A stretch of 64,000 nucleotides of DNA from Saccharibacillus endophyticus. Its GTDB lineage: Bacteria; Bacillota; Bacilli; Paenibacillales; Paenibacillaceae. The stretch spans positions 372,001-436,000 of the forward strand of contig NZ_JAAZWE010000006.1 of NCBI RefSeq assembly GCF_013185185.1. Reading direction: 5' to 3'. This document shows, piece by piece, positions 50,423-59,146 of this stretch; positions within the stretch are counted from its first letter, which is position 1; every line of letters starts with the position of its first letter. Under the pieces are notes generated by a model that did no database searches, had not been told where the DNA came from, and was given only the letters and a program-made list of their open reading frames with translations. The position numbers and the translations under genes are program-made.

Positions 50423-51745
50423 TCATTGCTCGCGACGACGTTGTTGATTCAGACGAATTTTGGATTCGTTCCCCTGCTCCGTGGCTTCATAAAAAACGGT
50501 TCCTTCCAATTCTTTCGGCAGGTAGGCTTGTTTGACGTAGTGGTTCGCGAAGTTATGCGGATATTTGTAACCTTCGTGCCCGAGCTTCTCCGCCCCCTTG
50601 TAATGGGTATCGCGCAGATGAAGCGGGACCTCCGTCGTGGCCGTTCGACCGAAAGAAGCTTCGGCTTTGGCGATCGCCGTATATACGGCATTGGATTTCG
50701 GACTTTCGACGGCGAACAGGATGGCCTGCGCAACGTTGAGTTTGGCTTCCGGCCAGCCGTTATTGCGATAGGCTTCCAGGGCGGCTACAGCCTGCACCAT
50801 CGCTTGGGGATTGGCGAGTCCGATATCCTCGCTGCTGGCCGCAATCAAGCGTCGGATAAACGTCATCGGGTCCATGCCGAGTTTTTCCACGGCATACAGG
50901 AACCAGTACAACGCCGCATCGCTGGAGCCCCGAATCGACTTATGAAAAGCGGATAATACGTCATATTGCGTAGATTCGTCGGCTCGCGCGATCGGGCGGC
51001 GCACCGATTCCTCCGCCGCTTCCAGCGTTACGACTATTTTGCCGTCGGCTTGCGGCGGCGTAGTCAGCGCCGCAAGCTCCAGCGCATTCAGCGCGCGCCG
51101 GATATCGCCGCCGGACATCGCCGCAATATGCTGAAGCGCATCCTCTTCGACGCTCAGGTCCATGTAGCCCAAGCCTCGCTCCGAATCGGCAAGCGCCCGG
51201 CTCATCGCAATCCGGGCATGCTCCGCCGTAAGCGGATGAAGCTGGAACAAGGTCGATCGGCTCATCAAAGCGCCGTTGACGTAATGAAACGGATTCTCGG
51301 TCGTCGCGCCGATAAAGATGATCGTTCCTTTCTCCACCGCCGGAAGCAGCGCATCCTGACGCGAGCTATTGAAGCGATGAACCTCGTCGAGGAACAAAAT
51401 CGTTTTGCTTCCGTACAACGCCTTGTCGTCGGCAGCTTGCTGAATGACCTCGCGTACATCTTTGACCGTCGCATCGACGGCGTTCAAGCGTATAAATTTA
51501 CCCTGCGTGTGATTGGAAATAATATGAGCCAATGTGGTCTTTCCGCAGCCGGGAGGCCCGTATAATACGATCGACCCTACTTTATCGGCTTCGATCGCCC
51601 GGCGCAATAGTCGGCCCGGGCCGACGATATCTTCCTGTCCGATGTATTCGTCCAGCGTCAACGGCCGCATCCGGTCAGCCAATAGGCCGCCAGTCTCCTG
51701 CCTGCCTGCGTCTCCGTCGTAATTGAACAGATCCAAACTCGTCAC
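50423..51745 (-). CDS. rarA: Replication-associated recombination protein A (RarA/MgsA, YrvN)
   Basis: 440 residues. AAA+ clamp-loader-like ATPase acting at stalled forks with SSB. N-terminal PLTLDEYIGQEDIVGPG, Walker A GPPGCGKTTLAH, Walker B ILFLDEVHRFNSSRQDALLP, sensor I GATTENPFHYVNGALMSRS; the C-terminal tetramerisation region has FIRRLIAASSEDIGLANP and DTHYKGAEKLGHEGYKYPHNF. In B. subtilis it lies between yrvM and cymR; here LCP and mnmA lie on one side and poxB, a cyclase and helD on the other. Confidence 0.97.
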   Translation of the reverse strand: MTSLDLFNYDGDAGRQETGGLLADRMRPLTLDEYIGQEDIVGPGRLLRRAIEADKVGSIVLYGPPGCGKTTLAHIISNHTQGKFIRLNAVDATVKDVREVIQQAADDKALYGSKTILFLDEVHRFNSSRQDALLPAVEKGTIIFIGATTENPFHYVNGALMSRSTLFQLHPLTAEHARIAMSRALADSERGLGYMDLSVEEDALQHIAAMSGGDIRRALNALELAALTTPPQADGKIVVTLEAAEESVRRPIARADESTQYDVLSAFHKSIRGSSDAALYWFLYAVEKLGMDPMTFIRRLIAASSEDIGLANPQAMVQAVAALEAYRNNGWPEAKLNVAQAILFAVESPKSNAVYTAIAKAEASFGRTATTEVPLHLRDTHYKGAEKLGHEGYKYPHNFANHYVKQAYLPKELEGTVFYEATEQGNESKIRLNQQRRREQ

Positions 51746-51843
51746 GTCCTTTCATGCCTTTATTCAATATAGTGTGCATCGGCCGCGAACGCAAATCGGA
51801 AATTCAAGCAAATCGTCTCCGAGCAGCCGTTTCGATGCATAAA

Positions 51844-51870
51844 TAAAAGACCGCGAGTGCATCGCGGTCT
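51844..51870 (-). terminator. Terminator of the pyruvate oxidase gene
   Basis: On the minus strand AGACCGCGA, loop TGCAC, TCGCGGTCT then TTTATTTAT. Confidence 0.85.
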
Positions 51871-51907
51871 ATCCTCATGATTCATCTAACCGGTCGGCAT
51901 CGCCGGT

Positions 51908-53644
51908 TTATCGAAGCAGGTTGCTTTTCGCCAAGTCGATCAATTCATCCCCGTGCCCGCTCAGTACGGCTTTGACCGCCCAGAGCGAAAATCCTCCGGC
52001 CTGCTGCGCGCTGATCTTCGGCGGCATCGACAGCTCCTGGCGATTGACCACAACGTCGATCAGAGCCGGACCGTCATGGTTCAGCGCATTCTTCACCGCA
52101 TCTTCCAACTGATCCGGGTCTTCCACGCGAACGCCGTAAATGCCCATTGCATTGGCTACGGCCGCGAAGTCCGTACGGCTCAGATCGGTACCCGTTTCCA
52201 GATAGCCCGTGGCTTTCATCTCCAGTTCGACAAATCCGAGCGCTTCATTGTTGAAAACGACGACTTTGACCGGCAGCTTGTGCTGTTTGAGCGTCAACAG
52301 ATCGCCCAGCAGCATCGACAAGCCTCCGTCGCCGGATAACGCAATCGTTTGCCGCTCCGGCTCGGTCGCCTGAGCGCCGATCGCCTGCGGCAGCGCGTTG
52401 GCCATCGTCCCGTGGTTGAACGATCCGATCAGGCGGCGCTTCCCGTTCATTTGCAGGTAGCGGGCGGCCCATACAGTCGGCGTTCCGACGTCTGCAGAGA
52501 AGACCGCGTTTTCCGTCGCGAGATCGCTGACGACCTTCGCCAACTGCTGCGGATGGATCGGACGGCGGCCCGATTCTCCCGAAGCCAGCCCGTCCAGCTC
52601 TTTGCGCACTTTGACGTAACGCTCGACGGATTTGTGCAGATGCTTCGAGTCGCGGCCCTCTTTCAACAAAGGCAGCAGCGCCTGAACGGTATCGCGAACA
52701 TCGCCGCAAACTCCCCGTTCAAGATTCGTCCGCCGTCCCAAACGCGCAGGCTCGATATCGACTTGAAGAATTTTGGCATGCTCCGGGTAAAATTGACGGT
52801 ACGGGAAGTCCGTGCCGAGCATCAGCAGCACGTCGCAATCCATCATGGCGTGATAGCCGGAGGCGTAGCCGATCAATCCGGTCAGACCGACGAAATAGGG
52901 ATTGTCGTATTCCAGATGCTCTTTGCCCCGCAAAGCGACGACCATCGGCGCCTGAAGCCGTTCCGCCAACGCCAGCACCTCGGCGTGCGCGCCTTTGCAG
53001 CCGGCACCCGCAAGCAGCGTCACCTTTTTCCCGTCGTTCAAATAACCTGCCAACTGCTCCAATTCGGTCTGCGAAGGATGCACGACCGGCTTCGAAGCAT
53101 GAATGACCCGCTGCGGCACTTGATGTTTCCCGGCGTCTTTTGCGGCAACGTCGCCGGGCAGCACGACTACCGAGACGCTGGAATGGGCCAATGCCGTTTG
53201 AAGCGCCATCGTAATGGTCCGGGGCACTTGACCTTCGGACATGATCGTTTCGCAAAACACGCTGCACTCCTGGAAGATCTGCTCCGGGTGGGTTGCCTGG
53301 AAATAACCGCTGCCGATCTCGTCGCTCGGAATATGCGCGGCGATCGCGAGTACGGGAACGCGGCTGCGATAACATTCGTACAAGCCGTTGATCAAATGCA
53401 AATTGCCCGGTCCGCTGCTTCCCGCGCATACCGCGATCGATCCGCTCAAATCCGCATCGGCCCCGGCCGCGAATGCGGCGACCTCTTCATGCCGTACATG
53501 GATCCATTCGATCTTGCCCGAACGGCGAACCGCGTCGATCACCGCGTTCAGCGAATCTCCCGTGATTCCGTAGATTCTTTTCACTCCGGCGTGAATGAGT
53601 ACCTCCACCAGCGAATCCGCAATCGTTTTGCCCATATGATCCAT
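51908..53644 (-). CDS. Thiamine-diphosphate pyruvate oxidase / pyruvate:quinone oxidoreductase (YdaP/PoxB type)
   Basis: 578 residues. Three domains of the TPP enzyme family: N-terminal PYR domain with IEWIHVRHEEVAAFAAGADA (catalytic Glu), a middle FAD domain, and a C-terminal PP domain with GDGGLSMLLGDLLTLKQHKLPVKVVVFNN (Mg-TPP motif). It most resembles B. subtilis YdaP and E. coli PoxB, which decarboxylate pyruvate to acetate and CO2; acetolactate synthase is less likely. The C-terminal tail (GFSLWAVKAVLSGHGDELIDLAKSNLLR) fits a membrane-binding PoxB-type end. ATG 53644 or 53635 may be the start; both have AAGGAACGGGAG in front. A sigma-B-like promoter lies upstream, and YdaP belongs to the sigma-B regulon in B. 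subtilis. Confidence 0.9.
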   Translation of the reverse strand: MDHMGKTIADSLVEVLIHAGVKRIYGITGDSLNAVIDAVRRSGKIEWIHVRHEEVAAFAAGADADLSGSIAVCAGSSGPGNLHLINGLYECYRSRVPVLAIAAHIPSDEIGSGYFQATHPEQIFQECSVFCETIMSEGQVPRTITMALQTALAHSSVSVVVLPGDVAAKDAGKHQVPQRVIHASKPVVHPSQTELEQLAGYLNDGKKVTLLAGAGCKGAHAEVLALAERLQAPMVVALRGKEHLEYDNPYFVGLTGLIGYASGYHAMMDCDVLLMLGTDFPYRQFYPEHAKILQVDIEPARLGRRTNLERGVCGDVRDTVQALLPLLKEGRDSKHLHKSVERYVKVRKELDGLASGESGRRPIHPQQLAKVVSDLATENAVFSADVGTPTVWAARYLQMNGKRRLIGSFNHGTMANALPQAIGAQATEPERQTIALSGDGGLSMLLGDLLTLKQHKLPVKVVVFNNEALGFVELEMKATGYLETGTDLSRTDFAAVANAMGIYGVRVEDPDQLEDAVKNALNHDGPALIDVVVNRQELSMPPKISAQQAGGFSLWAVKAVLSGHGDELIDLAKSNLLR

Positions 53645-53734
53645 CTCCCGTTCCTTTTTTATGCCGGTTACTTCAGGTCCGGGAAGGTTACATGCAAATC
53701 CCGGCCTAAGCAACGTACCGGCCTCCTCTTCTAT

Positions 53735-53759
53735 TTACCCGCCCCGCTCGTCTCCTAAC
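53735..53759 (-). promoter_or_regulatory. Sigma-B-like promoter of the pyruvate oxidase gene
   Basis: On the minus strand GTTAGG (53759-53754), 13 bases, GGGTAA (53740-53735). The -10 half is perfect; the -35 half matches only GTT. Confidence 0.45.
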
Positions 53760-53906
53760 GCTGATTTTCGTCCGGTTCTTATGTAACATGTCCTGTAATC
53801 CCTTACAACTTCGCTCCCGTTTGCCGATATAAATCTTGCCTGCATCAACGCGCGATCATAAAACCTGCTGCGTACTGTATTCCGGCCGAACGAAGGAGCG
53901 ATCAAG

Positions 53907-55718
53907 ATGAGTTTTCGCAGCCTATTCCGAAACGATAACGAGACGAAGCTGGGATTGCTGCTGATCCGATTCAGCCTGGCCTTCTTCGCTGCGTTCGCTC
54001 TTCTTTTAAGCGGCGGCTACCTGTTTCAAGACCATTTCATCAAAAGCAGCTACATGCACGTTCGCGACCTCGCTATTCTGACCGAAAATCTGGATATGCT
54101 CGAAAAGTCGCTTGTCGAACAAGAGGGCGGACAGCGCGGTTTCAGCATGACCGGCGAATCTTCATTCCTTAGTTACTATAACCGCGGACTGGCCGACTAT
54201 CGCAAAGTATCGGCAAACTTGCTGAAACGCAGCTCGCTGACTCCTGATTTTTCCGCCGAGGTCAACGGTCTGTTGAACGATACGGAGGTCTGGCAAAACG
54301 AGCACAGCCGCGCCACGATGGAACGCTCGCTGCTCGGCGAAACCATTGATCGGGATACGCTGCAAAAAGGCGAATTGGCATTCCGCGTATTGAACGCGGA
54401 GTTCGACGACCTTCTGGCCCGAATCACGGTCAAGCGCGATTTGGAAAGATCCCGGCTCATGGACCGCATCAGCATGACCTTGGCTCTGACCGGAGCGGCC
54501 GCCCTGTTGACGATCGGACTCTACGTATTTTTTATCATCAAACATATTCGACGCCTGATCCATCCGCTTGCAGAACTTGACCAGGCCATATCCGCGTATG
54601 AAGGCAGTTTGGAAGACTCGGTCAAAAGCAATTACACCACGTCCGGCGAATTGGGCAGGCTCGTTCAAGCCTTTCATCGCATGGGCGAAGACTTGCGCCG
54701 GGAAAGCGGACAGCTTGAAGATACTTACAAAATGATCAACGCGCTCAATCAGGCCGGCTCCGTGCAGGACGTGTATCGACAAACGCTTCTCCATATGCGA
54801 AATCTCGTTCAGTGCGACAAAGTCAGTATCGTGATGCAAAATGCGGATCGCCGATTTTTCTCCAAAGCCGTCTCCCAGGGAGAACGCCTAAGTTTGAAAG
54901 AAGCGCTGCTGGACAGCGAACGCGACGAACTGCGGTCGATGATTCAAGGCGGCAAATCCCTGCTGTACGACAATTGGGAGATCGAGCACCCCTCGGGCGG
55001 TCTGAGCGAACGGGTCTACCGGGACGGGATGCGTTCTTCCGTGCATCTCTTGCTGAAAAAAGACCATCGGGTCATCGGCATTCTGAATCTCTACTCTTCG
55101 CGCCCTTATTTCTTCACTTCCGTTAAAAAGCAGCGGCTTGAAAAGCTGGTTCCGCTTATCGCGACGGCGATCGACAATGCGCTGCAAACCAGCCGGATTC
55201 AGTCATTGGCGATGCGGGACGGATTAACCGGACTTTGGAATCGTCGGCATTTCGACGAAGCCTTTGTTCGTTTGACCGAGGAAGCCCGCGCGAACGAAGG
55301 CGCAGTGCGTCCTCTCAGCTTGATTTTGCTCGACGTCGACCGTTTTAAGCTGTTCAATGATACGCGCGGTCATCAGGAGGGAGATGCGGTGCTGCGCCAT
55401 ATCGCGCTGCTGCTTCAAGCCTACTGCCGATTCGGCGATCTCCCGGTGCGTTTCGGCGGAGAAGAATTTGCGGTGCTGCTGCCCAACACGCCGCTGGAAG
55501 AAGCCGCTGAAGTCGCCAATCGCTTGCGCAAATTGATCGAGTTCGATTCGCCGTCTCCGGATTACCGGGTGACCGCCAGCTTCGGCGTGGCTCAATTGCA
55601 CGAAGGACAGGACAGGCAGGAGCTGATCGGGGTCGCCGACTCTGCCCTGTATCGAGCCAAAGCTGCCGGACGCAATCGTGTATATACCGAAAATGAAGGA
55701 TTGAACGATTCCGCTTAA
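53907..55718 (+). CDS. Membrane diguanylate cyclase (CHASE3-HAMP-GAF-GGDEF)
   Basis: 603 residues. First helix about 16-41; extracellular CHASE3-like sensor about 45-180 (LVEQEGGQRGFSMTGESSFLSYYNRG); second helix about 195-213; HAMP about 215-270; GAF about 285-425; GGDEF about 435-595. The active site is RFGGEEFAVLLP and the substrate/metal Asp is in LILLDVDRFKLFNDTRGHQEGD. The RxxD product-inhibition site is present (RFGD, five residues before GGEEF). It should make cyclic di-GMP in response to an external and a cytoplasmic signal. The RBS GAAGGAGCGATCAAG precedes the ATG. It is divergent from the pyruvate oxidase gene. 53760-53906 shows no gene and no clear sigma-A promoter. Confidence 0.93.
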   Translation: MSFRSLFRNDNETKLGLLLIRFSLAFFAAFALLLSGGYLFQDHFIKSSYMHVRDLAILTENLDMLEKSLVEQEGGQRGFSMTGESSFLSYYNRGLADYRKVSANLLKRSSLTPDFSAEVNGLLNDTEVWQNEHSRATMERSLLGETIDRDTLQKGELAFRVLNAEFDDLLARITVKRDLERSRLMDRISMTLALTGAAALLTIGLYVFFIIKHIRRLIHPLAELDQAISAYEGSLEDSVKSNYTTSGELGRLVQAFHRMGEDLRRESGQLEDTYKMINALNQAGSVQDVYRQTLLHMRNLVQCDKVSIVMQNADRRFFSKAVSQGERLSLKEALLDSERDELRSMIQGGKSLLYDNWEIEHPSGGLSERVYRDGMRSSVHLLLKKDHRVIGILNLYSSRPYFFTSVKKQRLEKLVPLIATAIDNALQTSRIQSLAMRDGLTGLWNRRHFDEAFVRLTEEARANEGAVRPLSLILLDVDRFKLFNDTRGHQEGDAVLRHIALLLQAYCRFGDLPVRFGGEEFAVLLPNTPLEEAAEVANRLRKLIEFDSPSPDYRVTASFGVAQLHEGQDRQELIGVADSALYRAKAAGRNRVYTENEGLNDSA

Positions 55719-55736
55719 TTAAGGCAATCGAACGGA

Positions 55737-55777
55737 ACAAAAAAGAGTACAAGCCAAGAGGCTTGTACTCTTTTTTC
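55737..55777. terminator. Bidirectional terminator between the cyclase and helD
   Basis: AAAAAAGAGTACAAGCC, loop AAGA, GGCTTGTACTCTTTTTT, a perfect 17-base stem. Confidence 0.95.
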
Positions 55778-55806
55778 CGGTCTTATGAATACCGACAAAT
55801 CCGCTT

Positions 55807-57981
55807 CTATGCTTCAGGCCAGCCCGTGTCGCTCCAGTCGGCCACGTCGTTCAGGAATTTTGGCGTCTCGCCGCCATGCAGAACCCACAGCTCATGCAGC
55901 GCACGCGTGCAGCCTACGTACAGCATTTTCGCGTCCCATTCCGAATCTCCGTAGTTTCGACGCCCCGCATCCGCTATGATGACGGCATCGAACTCCAGAC
56001 CTTTCGACAAATGCAAAGGAAGCACAGACAGTCCGCCTTCGTATTGGGTCATGCTGCCGTCGATCAAATTCAGTTCCGGGAATTCCGGTTGTAAGGCTGC
56101 ATGCAGCGCGGACGCTTGCTCTTGCGTACGCGTAAGCACGGACACCGTCTTATGCTCGCGCCCCCACAAGGCACGGATCGCTTTGGCCGCTGCTTGAACG
56201 TCGGCCGCTTCGGTCTCGATGCCGAAGTCGATCATGCGAACCTTGTTCCCGCTCCGGAACACGGGCACCGCTTCGATCGCATTCGATACGCCCCCCGACA
56301 GGATCACGTTGGCAAAACCGATGATCTCCATCGTCGAACGGTAGCTTCGGGTAAGCGCGTGGTAAGACGTTTCTTCTTTGCCGAACAGATCGCTCATTTC
56401 TTCCCAGGCATGCACGCCTTTGTAAGCATGAATGCCTTGGGACAGATCGCCGAGGATGGTAAACGAATGTCCGCGGACGAATCGATCCAATACCGACACT
56501 TGAAGCGGCGAAAAGTCCTGAGCTTCGTCGATGACGATATGGTCGAACCGCTCGATGCCTTCAATACCGTTCAACAGCTGGTGCAAATAGAGCAGCGCAG
56601 GCAAATCTTCCTCGCGAATCCGGCCTTCCTTGAGGTCTTTGCGGGTCGATTTCAAAACAGAAGCGGGAATGGCGGCAAAAGCTTCTTGAGGCAAGATGCC
56701 ACGTGCATCTTTCGCTGCGCCGAAGATTTGCTTATATAGCGTCAGCGGACTGAAGTCCGGCCATTTTTTCGCATACGCTTTTTCTCGCAAGGCTGCTTTT
56801 TTCTTATATTCTTTGCGCAACGTCTCCGGCTTAACCGGCTTCAATTCCATCTCGATCCAGCGGTGAATGCGTGCCAACACGCGTTCCTTCCGCCCTCCTG
56901 CCGAGTAATGCTTGTATTCTTCGGCGTACCAATGCAGGATGGTCTCGTAAGGCAGTACTTTCCCGTCCCACGGCGAGAATTCCAGCTCCGGCGCACCGGA
57001 TACTTCAAGCGCGGATGCCGCGGCATCGAGCATCGAGCGGAAAAGATCAGAACCTTTGAATCGTCCCGGCGCATCGTCTCCCGGTGCCGCCCCTCCGGCT
57101 TCTCCGAACCAAAAGTCCAACGTCTCCGCCGGATTGGCCAACATGGATTCCACATCAAGCAGCTTCCCCGCCCAGTCGGTGAAGGTTCTCTGTTGAATGT
57201 CTCCGACTCCCAGTTCAGGCAGAACGCCCGAAATGTAATCGAGGAACATACCGTTCGGCGCAAAAATGATCATTTTCTCGGCCGACACTTGTTCTTGATA
57301 TTGGTACAGCAGGAAGGCCAGACGGTGCAGGGCGACGGTTGTTTTTCCGCTGCCTGCAACTCCCTGGATGATCAGTGCTTTATTTTTCTCGGCGCGAATG
57401 ATCTTGTCCTGTTCGGCCTGAATCGTCGAGACGATATCGCGCAGCCGGTTGTCTTTGTTTTCGCCGAGCCGATACAGCAGGAATTCATCCGATACCGCCG
57501 GTTCTTCGCCGCCGCGCGTATACGTATCGACGACGCGTTCCAGTTCGGATTTGCGTACCATGATATTGCGTTTCAAATGCACTTCGCCGCCGATGATGCC
57601 TTCGGGCGCTTCGTACTCGACCCGCTCCTCGCCGCCGGTAAACGAATAGAACAGACTCGCGACCGGGGCGCGCCAATCGATCACGATCGGCAGGCTGCCG
57701 GGATCGCGGCCGTCCAATCCGGTCTTGCCGATGTAGAGCGGAGCCGCGGAAGCTTTTCCGTCCTCTTCGAAGTCCATGCGTCCGAAATACGGCTCCGGTT
57801 CCGACTTGGCCAACCTCTGACGACGCTCTTCGCGTCCGGCTTCCAGCACTTGCTCGGTAAAATCATGTCCGGTATACACCGGAACCGCCCGAAGGCGACC
57901 AAGCTGCGTTCCGATCTCTTCCAGAACGGAAGACAGCTTGTTTTGCTCTTCCCGATAGGCACTTTGAACGTCTTCACTCAT
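55807..57981 (-). CDS. helD: RNA polymerase recycling motor HelD (UvrD-like ATPase)
   Basis: 724 residues. A coiled N-terminal arm (about 1-65, EEQNKLSSVLEEIGTQLGRLR) that in HelD reaches the polymerase secondary channel, then SF1 helicase motifs: Walker A IIQGVAGSGKTTVALHRLAFLLYQ, Walker B HIVIDEAQDFSPLQVSVL, motif III LGDLSQGIHAYKGV, motif IV YRSTMEIIGFAN, motif VI MLYVGCTRALHELWVLH. HelD removes stalled RNA polymerase from DNA or nucleic acid. RBS TTAGGAGGTAACTGACA precedes the ATG. It lies in the insertion between rarA and tcdA. Confidence 0.92.
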   Translation of the reverse strand: MSEDVQSAYREEQNKLSSVLEEIGTQLGRLRAVPVYTGHDFTEQVLEAGREERRQRLAKSEPEPYFGRMDFEEDGKASAAPLYIGKTGLDGRDPGSLPIVIDWRAPVASLFYSFTGGEERVEYEAPEGIIGGEVHLKRNIMVRKSELERVVDTYTRGGEEPAVSDEFLLYRLGENKDNRLRDIVSTIQAEQDKIIRAEKNKALIIQGVAGSGKTTVALHRLAFLLYQYQEQVSAEKMIIFAPNGMFLDYISGVLPELGVGDIQQRTFTDWAGKLLDVESMLANPAETLDFWFGEAGGAAPGDDAPGRFKGSDLFRSMLDAAASALEVSGAPELEFSPWDGKVLPYETILHWYAEEYKHYSAGGRKERVLARIHRWIEMELKPVKPETLRKEYKKKAALREKAYAKKWPDFSPLTLYKQIFGAAKDARGILPQEAFAAIPASVLKSTRKDLKEGRIREEDLPALLYLHQLLNGIEGIERFDHIVIDEAQDFSPLQVSVLDRFVRGHSFTILGDLSQGIHAYKGVHAWEEMSDLFGKEETSYHALTRSYRSTMEIIGFANVILSGGVSNAIEAVPVFRSGNKVRMIDFGIETEAADVQAAAKAIRALWGREHKTVSVLTRTQEQASALHAALQPEFPELNLIDGSMTQYEGGLSVLPLHLSKGLEFDAVIIADAGRRNYGDSEWDAKMLYVGCTRALHELWVLHGGETPKFLNDVADWSDTGWPEA

Positions 57982-58003
57982 TGTCAGTTACCTCCTAAGA
58001 TGA

Positions 58004-58095
58004 GCATTTTGCACACCCATTCTCTCGAACCGGCAGATTCTTGCGAACCAACGACGCCCCGGCGCATCCAAAATACGCCGGGGTGCGCAAAATGC
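58004..58095. repeat. Nested palindrome upstream of helD
   Basis: Outer arms GCATTTTGC (58004-58012) and GCAAAATGC (58087-58095) with CACACC/GGGTGC next to them; inner arms CCCCGGCG (58057-58064) and CGCCGGGG (58076-58083). The middle holds an unpaired stretch of about 40 bases. It lies directly before the helD ribosome binding site, so it would fold in the helD leader. 58096-58208 holds nothing else. Confidence 0.6.
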
Positions 58096-58208
58096 CGAAA
58101 AAATAATTGCGTGCCGCAAACCGAAAAACGGAAGCGAAAATGCAAAAGGATTATTAGCATAGCACACTTCCGCGCAAACGGCTTTAATTATTTAACGAGC
58201 GACCGCAA

Positions 58209-58257
58209 TAAAAAGAGACACGAAGCTTTCTGCATCGAAAGTTCCGCGTCCCTCTTC
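58209..58257 (-). terminator. Terminator of tcdA (and possibly of hisS-aspS-tcdA)
   Basis: On the minus strand GAGGGACGCGGAACTTTC, loop GATGCA, GAAAGCTTCGTGTCTC then TTTTTATTG. Confidence 0.85.
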
Positions 58258-58280
58258 AGGGTCAAAACATGAAATTATTT

Positions 58281-59051
58281 TTATTGCTCCTGATCCGGCA
58301 AAGGATGTCCGCCGCGGATCATCAGATCCTTGACCACTTCGCTGACCATGATCAAACCCGCGACCGGCGGTACGTAGGCATTGCTGGCCGGCGGCTGCTT
58401 GGCTTTGCGAATTTTGGCTCCGGCCGGCGCGATCTGTTCGGTGACGTCCTGACGGGGCTTGATCGGTTTCTCCGTCGAAAACACGACCTTAACGCCTTTC
58501 TTAATGCCTTCTTCTTTGCGCAGCTTGTTCCGGATAATTCGCGCGATCGGGTCCATTTTCGTTTTGGAAATGTCGGCGATCTGGAAGCGCGAAGGGTCCA
58601 TCTTATTCGCCGCGCCCATGCTGGAGATAATCGGAATGCCGCGGTTCAGGCACTCTTTGATGATATGAATTTTGTAAATGATCGTATCGGACGCGTCCAC
58701 GACATAATCGATCTTGTGCTCGAACAGTTTCTCGTATGTTTCTTCCGTGTAGAACATGTTCAGCACGATCGTGTTGATGTCGGGATTGATCAGTTTGACG
58801 CGCTCGGCCATCAACTCGGTCTTTTGCCGGCCTACCGTCGTCGTCAACGCGTGGATCTGACGGTTGATGTTCGTGATATCCACCACGTCTTTATCGATCA
58901 TGATCAGCGTTCCGACGCCGGAGCGTGCCAACGCTTCGACGGCCATCGCGCCTACGCCTCCGATGCCGAGAACGGCCACGGTACTGTTTTTAAGCTCTTG
59001 AATACCTTCAGGTCCAAGTGCAAGCTCGGTTCTGGAAAAAGCATGCAGCAT
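58281..59051 (-). CDS. tcdA: tRNA threonylcarbamoyladenosine dehydratase (YrvM)
   Basis: 256 residues, E1/ThiF-like. ATP-binding GIGGVGAMAVEALARSGVG and the DKDVVDITNINRQIHA segment; VVDASDTIIYKIHIIKEC follows. TcdA cyclises t6A37 to ct6A in ANN-reading tRNAs. The absence of a CxxC zinc site is normal for this group. The start at 59051 (MLHAFSRTELALG) follows AAGGAGG. It follows aspS by about 95 bases, the same order as B. subtilis hisS-aspS-yrvM. Confidence 0.93.
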   Translation of the reverse strand: MLHAFSRTELALGPEGIQELKNSTVAVLGIGGVGAMAVEALARSGVGTLIMIDKDVVDITNINRQIHALTTTVGRQKTELMAERVKLINPDINTIVLNMFYTEETYEKLFEHKIDYVVDASDTIIYKIHIIKECLNRGIPIISSMGAANKMDPSRFQIADISKTKMDPIARIIRNKLRKEEGIKKGVKVVFSTEKPIKPRQDVTEQIAPAGAKIRKAKQPPASNAYVPPVAGLIMVSEVVKDLMIRGGHPLPDQEQ

Positions 59052-59146
59052 AAGGAATGAACCTCCTTGAATTTCGGATGAGTGCCAAACAAACGGAAAA
59101 GGCATACCGGCCCGAGCCGGCTGCCTTTCTAGCGTTGTACGCGGTC

